Positions 25,501-38,900 of a stretch of 64,000 bases of DNA are shown here, piece by piece. Position 1 is the first letter of the stretch. Every line of letters begins with the position of its first letter. The notes under the pieces are model-generated. The model was given only the letters and a program-made list of their open reading frames with translations, did no database searches and was not told the DNA's origin. The position numbers and the translations under genes are program-made. Source of the stretch: Atrina japonica (lineage: Eukaryota; Mollusca; Bivalvia; Pterioida; Pinnidae); NCBI GenBank assembly GCA_030159075.1, contig BROG01000991.1:1-64000 (forward strand), written 5' to 3'.

Positions 25501-28500
25501 CAATATTTGCTTCTGATATTCAAGTAGCTTTTCATGTTATTATTAAAACTGGCATTTTTTTACTTTTATTATTTTATTTTTTGCCACCGAATTGAAGCCG
25601 GGGTACAAATGTATATTGTTTGCATACTGTATAACATTTGTATACATGTTGACCCTTTCACAATAACTGTGGTCCTGTAACTTTGAGTGGCAAAATGATA
25701 CAAATTCCCGGAAAATGACGTCAAGGAACATTTGAGTGGCAGATGGTGGAAGTCTCTCAAGACAGGTTTTACTGTATTAACGAAGTGTGTTTCAAGTAAC
25801 AAGAAGAAGATATGTATCTCCACCATGCTGGAACCTAAGCGGCTGATTTTTACGAGAAAGTTTGCCAGTTTACTTGTGGAGGACTGGCGGCCTCATCCCA
25901 GGTACATTATAACTGGGATCTCTCCTTCACCAATAAAAACTGGCCACCACTATATGACCGAAAAATTGTTGAGTGTGGCATAAAACACCATTCAAAAATG
26001 TATCACCATACATGTATAAATGTACTTATACGTGGACGTCCTTTGTGTTTCCCAAATTTAAGTCTATTTCCCTAATTAAGTTACTTAAAATGTAGATCTG
26101 TACATATTTCTGTAAATTTATGTCTATATACATGTACATTTACATGAACAGTAGAGTTTCGTTATGACTAAATCGGATGAGCTGAAATTCCGGATATGTC
26201 TATTTAATGGCTGCTCCCACTTTTTATGGATAAAAAATATATATGTTAATCAAATTTTCAGTTAAATCTTGAATTCCAAATATTTTGAAGTAATTGGGGG
26301 GGGGGGGGGGGGGTCTCATGAATTTTGAGGTGACACCGTACATGTATATGTATACAGCAAAACCTGCTTAGACGACCAGCTGTGTTTAAAGACTACCAGG
26401 TTGCAAAGAACGTTTTTGCTGTCCCCAGTAGTACCATTTGTGTACAAGTCAACCTCTATATAAAGATCACCTCCCTATATGTATCAAGACTGGTTTTGTT
26501 GTGTCCCTAAGGGGGTCACTATATACAACATGTACAAGTTTCACTGTATATGTCAATATGCATTGTGACTTGAAATTTTAACAATTTATTTAAAAAGGGA
26601 GTACCACCACCACACTACTGTATCATGTATACGGACAAAAAAATACAAGTCTGCAGTAGACATAAGGTTTCCTGTAACATACAAGTATAACTTGTAGAAT
26701 ATTTTACCTTTGGTTTGGATTTGATTTGATACTTGTAACAAATGTGAAATAGCACTGCAAGTCAATACCTGTGATTTGAATAATATTAATGATTTTTCTT
26801 ACTTCTTAAGTCACTCTCACAAAATTCTTTTATATGAAACTTTTTGAATAAATAACGACTGAATACAAAGCACACAAGAGTCCAAATTCCTACTTTGAAC
26901 ACATTGCTATACTTGGTGTTAGCATGTACAAAGCCAGGATTTGCACTTTATACTGGCAGCGCTAATACCTGTTGAGTGTCCTTATGAATACCCAGGCTTA
27001 AGTTTATTTATTTAGCAGATCTGCGACCAGGTGTGTACCGAGAGAGTTTGTGTCAATTTCTCAAACTCGCAACAATTCAAAACCATTACTGCTGGACAAA
27101 GCATACTAAGGTACTAAGACCTCGTTGAATTTGAACAGGGCCATTGTTGTGCGACCATCAATAATATTTTCACACCTGATGAAAAACTCTTTGTTGATCC
27201 ACCTTTCTGTAGCTTGTCGTAAACAGACATATACGTCCACCTAACTATACAAGAAGGTTAATTACAAACAGCCATGGACAGCAAGATTTCTTTTTTTTTT
27301 TATTTGGTGGGTCTTAAACTTTGCATACTAATGTGTAGATTAATGTATTTGCCAATAAATTTAATTAAAGAATGAAATTTGTCAGCCGCTAATGTGTTGC
27401 TGACAGTTAAGTCCATTGTGGTCATGAGTTGCCTTTATATATCACAATTCTTTATTTGTGGTTGGTGTAAACCTCGGCGTGAATCTAGGAAAGTAAATAA
27501 TGTGTGTGGTTACTCTTCCAAAATTCCCCATCCCCCATTTACATAAGCTTTCATTTTGAAGAGAGTTACCTCCCATTTAGATTAGGTCAGTTTGTGTACT
27601 TTAATATACATGTGTTGTATACATGTTCTTGAAGTCTTTTTTTTATATTTGATCAGAATTTATTGCAAAAAAAAAAAAAATATGATTTGATAAACATAAA
27701 TGCTTGAAAATCCAATGTTAAAAAAAAAAAACCATACCGGTACATACTAAATGGGAGCAAATTAAAACCTCCTGGTATTATATATCGAGAACTAGAATTT
27801 TGTTGAGGTAGTGAGTTTGAGTCCAGCTAGCTGCAGGTCGGATTCCTGTCCTTCAGATGAAATAATAAAAACCGAGGTCCCGTGTCACAGTAGGTTTCGG
27901 CACGGTGGAGAACCTTCACTGCTCAATGGCCATAAGTGCCGAGCAGAGGCCAAACTATGAAGCCCTTCACCGACATTGGTGACATCTCCATATATATAAG
28001 TGAAAGATTTTTGAGTGGGACGTTAAACAACAGTACAACTATCCAACCTCCTAGAATTTTGTGTAATGAACATTTAAAATTTAATGAGAAATGAAACAAA
28101 AATATCGGTATGCGGAAAGTCTGACCCACTCCTATGATTTTTGAACCTGTCAGTCCAGCAAAGAGACAAAAACAAATAATTAGTTTATGTTGCCCAAATA
28201 ACTCCTTCACCCCTAAAGACACATTTGGACTGGTCTGAATCATTGATTTACAGAAGAATCTATTGTTTTTCAGGGGTTGATGAGTTAAAACAGATTTTCA
28301 AAATGTACATGTACTGTAGCTACATGTACATGTATGTATGTACTGGTATATGTTTGTGGTTTTCTGTAAACAGGTGCTTGTTACTGTTTGTACATTTATT
28401 TGTACAGGTAAGCATTCTGTGTTTGTATTGTCAATGCTTCCCCTCTCAACATGTTCAAGTTGTGTTATCTTTCAAGATTTGTTATACAGACATAATTTTA

Positions 28501-31500
28501 ATTACCTAGTACTCTACTCTATAAAAAGAACTACTGTCAGACGGAAGGTGTGAATGTGTGAAAAGTCGAGTCCATCTTTTATCATCACTGTAGCCAAACA
28601 CATGTTGGCCAGTGGCCAGACAAATGGTCTTTTGTAAGAGTATAATGTACATTGTATAGTAACATGTACTTCAGGTCATTTCCGATGTTTTTGCACCAAT
28701 ATATTTCTCGCTTTCATACAGATATTTTGAGGATTATGTATTGCTGTGTTAGAATAGAGGTGACAGATTTATTTGAATTGACAAGAGAATTAATACTGTG
28801 GAGAGTAGACAAATATATGAAAAATTCCAATTTGAGAGAACTAAATTAATGTACAAATGCTCTAATTTCTTCGTCACTAAGTACTTCTTATTTGAAGTTA
28901 CGCGTTTCTCTTTGGTACATGTATGGTACTTCCGAGGTCAATAATATGGGTACCTGTACATGTACGTTTCATCTTTTACACCTGGGGACTTCAATAACAG
29001 CCCCTGACTTGACCACTTCATTTATACATTATACATATGTAGCTCTTGACTTGACCACTTCATTTATACATTATACATATGTAGCTCCTGTCTTGACCAC
29101 TTCATTTATACATTATACATATGTAGCTCCTGACTTGACCACTTCATTTATACATTATACATATGTAGCTTCTGACTTGACCACTTCATTTATACATTAT
29201 ACATATGTAGCTCCTGACTTGACCACTTCATTTATACATTATACATATGTAGCTCCTGTCTTGACCACTTCATTTATACATTATACATATGTAGCTCCTG
29301 ACTTGACCACTTCATTTATACATTATACATATGTAGCTCCTGTCTTGACCACTTCATTTATACATTATACATATGTAGCTCATGACTTGGCCACTTCATT
29401 TACAGTTCCTGAATTGACCACTTCATTTATAGCTCCTTACATGCACCTGACCACTTTATTTACAGCTTCTGACTTGACCACTTCATTTACAGCTCCTGAC
29501 ATGACCACTTCATTTATAGCTTCTGACTTGACCATTTCATTTATAGCTTCTGACATGACCACTTCATTTACAGCTCCTGACATGACCACTTCATTTATAG
29601 CTTCTGACTTGACCACTTCATTTATAGCTCCTGACTTGACCACTTCATTTATAGCTTCTGACTTGACCACTTCATTTACAGCTCCTGACATGACCACTTC
29701 ATTTATAGCTCCTGACTTGACCACTTCATTTATAGCTTCTGACTTGACCACTTCATTTATAGCTCCTGACTTGACCACTTCATTTATAGCTCCTGACTTG
29801 ACCACTTCATTTATAGCTACTGACTTGACCACTTCATTTACAGCTCCTGACATGACCACTTCATTTATAGCTCCTGACTTGACCACTTCATTTATAGCTT
29901 CTGACTTGACCACTTCATTTATAGCTCCTGACATGACCACTTCATTTATAACTCCTGACATGACCACTTCATTTACAGCTCCTGACATGATCACTTCATT
30001 TATAGCTCCTGACTTGACCATTTCATTTATAGCTTCTGACATGACCACTTCATTTTTAGCTCCTGACATGACCACTTCATTTATAACTCCTGACATGACC
30101 ACTTCATTTATAGCTCCTGACTTGACCACTTCATTTACAGCTTCTGACTTGACCACTTCATTTACAGTTTTTTACTTGACCACTTCGTTCACAGCTCCTA
30201 ATTACCTGACCACTTCATTTACAGCTCCTGACTTGACCACTTCATTTCCAGTTTTTACTTGACCACTTCATTCACAGCTCCTAATTACCTGACCACTTCA
30301 TTCACAGCTCCTGACTTGACAACATCATTTACAACTCCCGACTAGACCACTTACATGTTGTTTACAGTTCCTGACTTGACGACTTCATTTACAGCTCCTG
30401 ACTTGGTACATTTTTGTATGATTTGACCACTATGTTTTACAGCTCCTGACTTGATTACTTCATTACAGCTGGCATTACAACTGTTGACTTCTGTATATGA
30501 ACAACTTATCAAGACTTAACAAATTATCAAGAGAATTAAACTGAATTTTTTTCTTATGAAAGTAATGAATTGATTTTTATTATTATACGTGCATGTACAT
30601 GTAATAAACATTTCATGTACATACAGACATATTTTTTATTTTCTTCCATGATTGAACTTAAAACGACTTTCCTGTTACATTAGTAAACTTCTTTCAGAGT
30701 GGTTGAAATATTCTGTCCTCTTTTAAACATGTCAGGAATTGTTTGACAGGCCATCCTGTAGTTGAAGTACTTTTCAATGATTTTAGCAGCTTGCATCACA
30801 ATTTAATTTGTGATCTTTTCATGTACTCTGATGTATTTTCTCCTCTTGACTAAAATTCTATTGGTTTCGGAGACACCTGCAGAAAAAAGGGAAAAAGAAA
30901 GAGATTTGAAAGCGAATCAGAATTTAAAAGTAGCTTAGATTGAAATCAAATGCATTGGTGTGAATGAGAAACTATGTCAAGATAGCACTTAATTTGTGAT
31001 TTTGATGCTAAAGGGATTGAAAGTACATTATCGCCTCCGATGTATAGGGTAGGGACGTAATAATTTAGATAGTGAATGTCAAAATCCGTCTGATGTATTC
31101 TATAAGGCAGCCACTTGAACATGACAAATTTAAATGTATTATTTCGGTACTATGGAGTCACATAAATTGAAACGAATTTCATTGCGTCATTTTCTCATTT
31201 AATTAAATATAAATGTATGGTATACATGCACAGGCATCATCTATTTGACGACCAGCGTTTGGGTTACCCTGTGAATATTTTACAAAAACTGACAGGGTAT
31301 CAGCGATTTCCCTGTTATAAATGAAAACGTTTCTTTGCAAAGCATAAGCCGAGTGGTGAAACAGATATTTCTGACAGGGGATTTGCCAAAACCCTTTTAT
31401 TTTTTGTAAAAGTCATAGGGTAAGCCCTTTTCTAATGCACTGACATTGTAAATTACAACATACAAAAAAGTCCTCGACCCAAGCAGCTGAAAGAAAAATT

Positions 31501-32898
31501 TCAACCCCTGATATATGTAAGACATATATATATATAAAAAAAACCTAGTGAAATATGAACTCCCTGTAGTGTAAATTTTTAATGTCACTGACCAATGAAA
31601 TAACATGAAACAAACAGATTGCATTAGAATTAGTTTTATAAGTCCATGTTTTATCATCTAAAACATGTATCTGCAGTCCTTGATTTAAAACTGGAAGCAA
31701 GGAAGATAAAAAGCTTTTAAATTTTGAATAAAAAAAAATTGTTTTGAAAAAAATGTTTTCAAACATTACCACTTCATCTCCATACACAGCTTGATGTGTT
31801 TGTTTGTCACAGATGACCTTGACCTTTCAGCATTTTCCAAATACAATGTATATACGCCATATGGGTTACTGGGTTGTTGCATCATATGCCAAAAATGTAG
31901 TTTTCTACTGAAAAAAGTATAAGGTTAAATGATATTGCATGTATTTATAAAACAAGGAAATTAAAATAAATAGGTCAGACCTTCTGACACCATTGAGATT
32001 TTAATGTGGATAGTTTTGACAAGCTTTAGTATAGATGGTTTTCCATAAGCAGTATTTTGCAAGCGTTTTTCCGTTTGGTGGCCATATGGTAGGTCAACTT
32101 CTTTAATCATTACCAAATAGGATTACACAGTATTAGTGAAGGGACATCTAAATTTTCATCAAAATGAGTTGTTTAGTTTAATGAAGACCTGAAATAAAAA
32201 AAAAAAAATATTTCTGTCCAAAAGGATTTTTTTTTTTCAAACTAATAAAACACAAGAATTTTTCATTGAATTTGGTTGATTTATTAAGGAAATTGTATAT
32301 GCTGCCATACTATATGGCCGCCAAGGGGAAATAACTCTAGCAAAAAACCATCTATACTCTGAATTCTAAATTAGTATTACATGGATTTTTCTACCTCCAA
32401 AATTCTGTATGCAGGGTCTGGAAAATTGGGAAAATATACAACATTTTACTAAAAAAGAACAACTTAATTCGAGGCATTTGTTTAAAAATTGGGAGCTTTT
32501 GCATATTTTTGAGGAAAATACAAGCCATTTTTGCATTGCGAAGAGTCCTGTAACTGGACCCAAAATAGGCCCAGGAAAATACCTGTATTGCATAATGATA
32601 TTGTATAATTATAATATATTATATGTACATGTACAGGTACAATGTACATGTGTAAATATATTTGGTTATCAAAAATCACACTGACTTAGACCCCCCCTTT
32701 CTCCCACTTGTAATTCTGTCCCGCTTACATATAAAGTGCAATATTTCAAGTTTGGATTGTGATACAGTAAGCAAACTTAGACTCTAAGTTCATCTAAGGA
32801 TTGCTCATACTTCACTGACATCACATGCCCCAGGGGGTGGAGTCAAAATGTAAGACAAATGCAATATTTATTTGCCAGCATCGAAATTTGTTGGGACC

Positions 32899-32932
<34 letters not shown>

Positions 32933-35900
32933 ATATGTACATCCAAAAATTTTCATTGCCGTCATTTAAACTTGTGTCATATATATATTGTAATTGACCA
33001 TTTTCGAGTTGTACCATTCCATTTAGTTTTGACGAAAATAAGTTATGAATGTAGTTTGTACTCAGATTATGTAACTGATTTCAACAGAAATTCGAGCAAG
33101 GTTACTTCTGGTTTGTTATTTTCACATTGTGACATTAACATATAGTGATACATATAATTATAGTTAATCTGAGAGGAATAATTTTTAGATAACAATTCAT
33201 CGTAATTGTGAAAATGACACATATTGTCACTTTCCTGTGGGCTACTTTTAAAATCTGGCATCTATCACTGTAAATTGTTATATATACATAATCAAGGCTC
33301 ACCCTGCCATTAGCCAATTTAGCTATTGGCTATTTGTTTTTTTCATTTGCCAAATAATTGTAATTGGCTAATACTCTGGCTAATAATTGTTTTGCTCATG
33401 TTTGCCAATCACTGTATTTTTTATGCATAACATACTTTTAAGCATGATTCATACTTGTTGGGGACCAGTAGCTGGCTATTAAGGGCCGGTAACCGGCTAT
33501 GGTGTGATTTCATCTTGATTATGTGTATATATACATGTACCAATAAAACATTTTTTTTCTTCTGAATGAGAAAAATGCCTATCATATCATGATGAATCTT
33601 AAAAAACCTCTCGAAATTATGTTCTATATACAATGTACATGTACATACTGTAGCCAAAATAAGACAATAGCCAGCTACTAGTCCTAAGCGGTTGCTGGTC
33701 CCTGACCAGTACAGTATGAACTTGTAAGAGAAAAAGGACAACTGCATTTGACAAATCAAAAACACACAACATGACTAAAAGCATGTTTATCAGCAATAAG
33801 TTCTCATTTTATGAAAAATCCTTTACAACAAACAAACAAAAACTTGTTTATCTATTTGCTCACAACAGAGTTGGTAACATTTTATCATTTGTCTTGCGTG
33901 TAAAACTGAATGTACTGCATGTACCCACTTGCTTAACGCGAGTACATAGGGAGAATTCATTATACATGTACATGTATACTGATGTTCAGGTGTAAATCTT
34001 TTCTTTCATTTTTTATCAAGTCTGCCGTATACATTGTATCCCAGCTGGGGGACCTTTTAACGATTTAGGTACCAAATAACCATTCATGATTTTGATTAAG
34101 TAGACGCTTTTTTACAGCACTGAAGTGGTTTATCCCCGGTGCCCATACAAATTACAATTGTCTAATGCACGCTCTGACTTAGAATATCTGAGCAATTTGG
34201 AACATAAAAATTCCGTTTTGAGATGGTACTTGGCAACTGAACTTTTGTCTCTGTCACGAGTATTGTTAGCCTCGACAGTCCAACGATTCACCACTGAAAT
34301 TTAAATCATTTATTTTCTGTCTAAATTTGATGTTTTTCAACTTTGATTTGTGACTGTGTAAACAGTGACTCAGTTTAATTAAAAAGAAAAAATAAATGAA
34401 GTGGTATTCACTTTTTGTATCTATACTGAAACATACATGGATCTGATGTCAAAGTTGATGTCGATATCATCGTCACTTGCACTGCACCTGTTATAAGTGT
34501 AAATGTTGCCAACAGATGTCTATACAAAAACAAGCCTCAGTCTTCTATGAATTTAAATCTACAGTTTTGGAAATATTCCCCAAAACCTCAGTTTGAGATG
34601 AAATTAAGCCATTGATTTAAATTTATATTTTGTGAATTTAGCTTTCATATAAATCTGAACTTTTCATAATACATTTATTTGACATTTGTTGTACATGTAG
34701 TATATGATATGGATGATAATTTGTCTTACTATATGTATATGTATAGAAGCAGTAATATAATTCTGTTAAACTTGCCATATTCAAACACTGAAGTTTTGAC
34801 TGATTTAAATGTTAAAATTTTTTGAGCGATAAAATTACCTAGAATTAGATTTTACCAGATGTTCTAGATACAATGTACATTGTATATAAAGCACTTCCAA
34901 CTTGTTTATAATTTTATGTATAAGTCAGGCCTATTTTGTCAATTTTGGGAAAATGCCATTGGCGACACAATTGGGAAGAGTTACGTGAATTTGTGTCAAT
35001 TTGGGAAATTTGGTTATGGCACATGTATATCCACAAGTAATTCATATAAGGGAATCTCTTTTTTAAATGCATTTCCCCAGCAGTAGCTTAACTTTACATT
35101 AGTCAGGGTCTCTACACCAAATTGGGAATTTTATCACCAAAGTTGAAAAAAAAATCATATGCATTTGACATTGAGAATGGGTCCAAATTTTGACCCCATT
35201 GGATGAGAGAGAGAGTGGGGGAAAAATAAACAAGAATGTAAGAAGGAGATAGAGATGCCATGGGAGTGAAATATATTGTATAAAGGCAATCTACATATGT
35301 GAAAAAGAGCACATCAAGCTCACATTGTATAACAGATTTTACTTGCTATTGGCAGAATGAAAACTTGTGAATACAGAAGTCGGTGAGGAAATATTCTGTC
35401 ATTTGTTGCCTTAAATCAGAGAGTCTTCTCATCGTGCATGTATATGTCGTAAGCTGACGTGTTTCTATTGTTGTAATCAAGTCTCTTCCGTCTCAATGGC
35501 ACCAGTGCCTGGATACCACGCCATTTTCCAAGTACTCGGTATTGTAACGTTAATGAGTTTTTTCTTTGTGACCATGTTCAGGTAGAGAACTATCCCAATA
35601 TTAATCGTGTAAAGTGATCGTACTTGAGTTTGTAGGGTGTCTCGGCTAAACAGATACGATATCAAAGTATTAATCACAACATTTTCACCTACCAAGAGTT
35701 GCCTAATCTTTTTGTGTTTTTCATATCGGCATATAAAAGAAAACAAGCAATTGTAATTTCATTTCCTGTTGCGTTAATACTTACGAGACCTAATATTGGG
35801 CACTCGACTAAAACATTCTACATGTACAAGATGAGTTGTAATTTAAAAATTGAAGGGAAGAAGAAATCAGATACAGAAGGACGTCCTACACATACAATTA

Positions 35901-38900
35901 CCTGTATGCGTATGACAATGAAGAAACAGCATCATGAAGGATTTGCCGGAAATTTGATACTCAAATTGTTTCTTTCTTTTAATTTTTGTATTACGTCTAT
36001 TTTGTAAAGTTGCTTTATACCAGTGATTTAGCATTTACAAATTGCTTGTTACTGATGATACCCTTGATGCTGTCAGAGTTTTATTTTTTTATTTTTGAAA
36101 GTGTCTCAGTGTTTACTCAAAGTGAAGAGTTATTTGGTCATGAATACATGTATGAATTAAAAGACGTTTAAACCACATCTGTGACACCTATGTAGAAGTG
36201 TTCCAGCTAGAAATTTTGAATGGCAGGGTTTTCTTTAAAACAGGGTTCATTTTTGTATCTACCAAAAATGGCAATTGCATCTGTGTTCATAGAAACAATA
36301 ACTACAAGATCTAGAAGGCACATGTCATTAAGGAACTTCTATTGCCATAAATGTATGTGTACATACAGTACATGTACACTACTTAACACTGTTATTTATA
36401 TACAGTGGAACCTGTATATAGGGGCCACCCAAGGGACCAGAAAATATTGACCCTTATGTACAGGTGACCCTTATAAACAGGTTCAATTTAGTTGAAGTAT
36501 GCAGTCAAGGGACTGGAAAAAAATGACCTTTATAAACAGGTGATCCTTATATAGAGGTGGCCGCTATAGCAGGTTTTACTGTACATGTATTCTACACACT
36601 TTAGCACCACAATAAAGCACTGGTGAGCTATGAGTTTTCTACCATGTCTTAAAAAAGGGGCAGGGAAGTAAGGGACACTTGTAAAAAGTAGTAGGGTAGG
36701 TTAAGGGAAACTTGTAAAAAGTGTAGAGCAACTAAGGAAATTTATTAAAGGTCAGGGTGGGTAGGGAAACTTATAAAAAGTGTAGGGCAGGTAGGGGAAC
36801 TTGTAAAAAGGGTAGGTAGGGAAATGTAAAAAGGGCAGTACATGTAGGTAGAGGAATTTGTACAAATTTAAAAAGTGTAGGACTGGTAGAGGAACTTATA
36901 AAAAGGGTAGGGCAGGCAGGGGACTTGTAAAAAGGGCACGGTAGGTAGGGGGACTTACAAAAAGGACAGGGTTGGTAGTGAAACTTGTAAAAAGGGTAGG
37001 GCAGGTAGGGACTTGTAAATATGGTAGGGTAGGTATGGGAACTTGTAAAAAGGGCAGGGCAAATAGAGAAAGTTGTAAAAAGCATAGGGCAGGTTGGGAA
37101 ACTTCTAAAAAGGGCAGGGTAGATAGGGGGACTTGAAAAAAGGGCAGGGCAAATAGAGGAATTGTAAAAAGCATAGGGCAGATAGGGAAACCTGTAAAAA
37201 GGCAACTAAGGAAATTTATTAGAGGGCAGGATGGGTAGGGGAAAGCAGATATGGAACTTGTATTTTTGATTGCTTCATGTAAATTATTTCAAATGGTTGA
37301 GTCCAAACTTGGCTACAGGGGTAGATGTGTTAAACGTAATTTGATGTTACCTGTACTTCACAGGTTGACATATACACTGTACTGTATAACTGGTTATTTT
37401 CGCCCTTTTCTCTCCGTCTTAGATTTACCCTCAATCATGTACCATAGTGTCATGGATGTCCGTGCTATAATCTGTGATTGCATGTAGCTTGAAAATTTCG
37501 CTTTTATTTTAAATCCGCCCTCTCATCTGAGAGTGAAAATGGCAGAAATTAAACAGGAGTGAAAATGTCCATGTACATGTGTATACATGTAATTAACACG
37601 TGTCAGTTGATAATTGATAATGTGTTAATTAGTTGTTATAAATACATGTAGCATACCTTATACATACATGTATGACCTTGGGTTCTGAACTCAAGTTCAA
37701 TGTACATGTATAATCAGTTAACCACAAATATTTCTCCACACATTTTAGGGTTGAACTGTTTGAAATCCAAGTACTGAGTTTACATTGCATACATTATACA
37801 TTGGAACATTTTTACTTTCCATTTCTAATTTTCTGACTCAGGTTTTTTTGTACATGGTTGGATATATCATCATGTTTCATACATGTTTTTTGCTTTCTTT
37901 TGTGTAGGTCGTTGTTGTGCCTCTTGCTTTCTGTAACTTTTGGCCAAATTGCAACTCAAATATGATGTACATGATACATGTGTGTAGATTTTGTACATAG
38001 ACATATATACATACACAAAGATTGGCAGTTTCAATCTGTACCAGTGACATTAACATTTCGATGTTCCTTTTTTTGTTTGTGTTTGCTATAGCCACAGTAT
38101 TCAACCCACAATAACCAAACTTGGCATGTGGAGTTGTAATGTGGTCAACATTACATGTACATCATGTCTTAGAAGAAGGTCACTATGACCTTGTTTTCTA
38201 TGGTTCAGTGACTCAGGGAATTCTCTCGATTACATGGTACCCGTACATGTATATAGTATCTGTGATAGTCAAAGTAGCAGACCAATAGAAACCATTTCTT
38301 TATTTACATTGTATAAATCATCGGTATCAGGGGCGCGTTTTACGAAAGGTCCTAAGTCCTAAATCTTAAGTCTTAGTTCTAATTATCATGGAACTGACCA
38401 ATCAGCGATGCGTTGCCATGGTACATTGTACATGTTAGCATTAAAAGTTAGGATTTAGGACTTGGAACCTTTCATAAAATGGGCCACAGGATAATAATTC
38501 AGTTCTCATGATATAATTTTTTGATTGGTTTTTCAATGGCTTAATATCATTAGTGCCATATTCTTTATTACTTAGAAAAAATTGAATGCAGCCAGGCAAT
38601 GCTGCCAGTATACATGTATGGCGATTTCTTGTTACTTCATTGTTTCATGTGTTGCCTTATTTTTTTTTTTTTTTTGCCCATCAACAGATGTACAAACACT
38701 TACATTGACTTTGTCGTTAAATCATTCATCCCTATAGACATATTTGGACTGGCCTAAGTCATTGATTTACAGAAGAGTTCATTATGTCTCAGGGGTTAAT
38801 GTGTTTAACACAGAATAATAACCTGGTAACCCGATTTATGCAGATAGAATTCAGAGTGATGGTTAACAAGTTATAATGGCCGCCTTCGTAACCAGTGTAG

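Noticed and set aside
28892..30262. 456-codon open frame on the + strand and 239-codon frame on the - strand
   Set aside because: Both are products of a minisatellite whose units (42 and 27 bp) are multiples of three; no gene-like start context, and the array sits in intron 1.
32825..33145. 106-codon + frame
   Set aside because: No recognisable motif, ordinary AT-rich intronic sequence, no splice or conservation clue.
36771..37205. 144-codon minus-strand Pro/Phe-rich frame
   Set aside because: Translation of the roughly 30-bp minisatellite.
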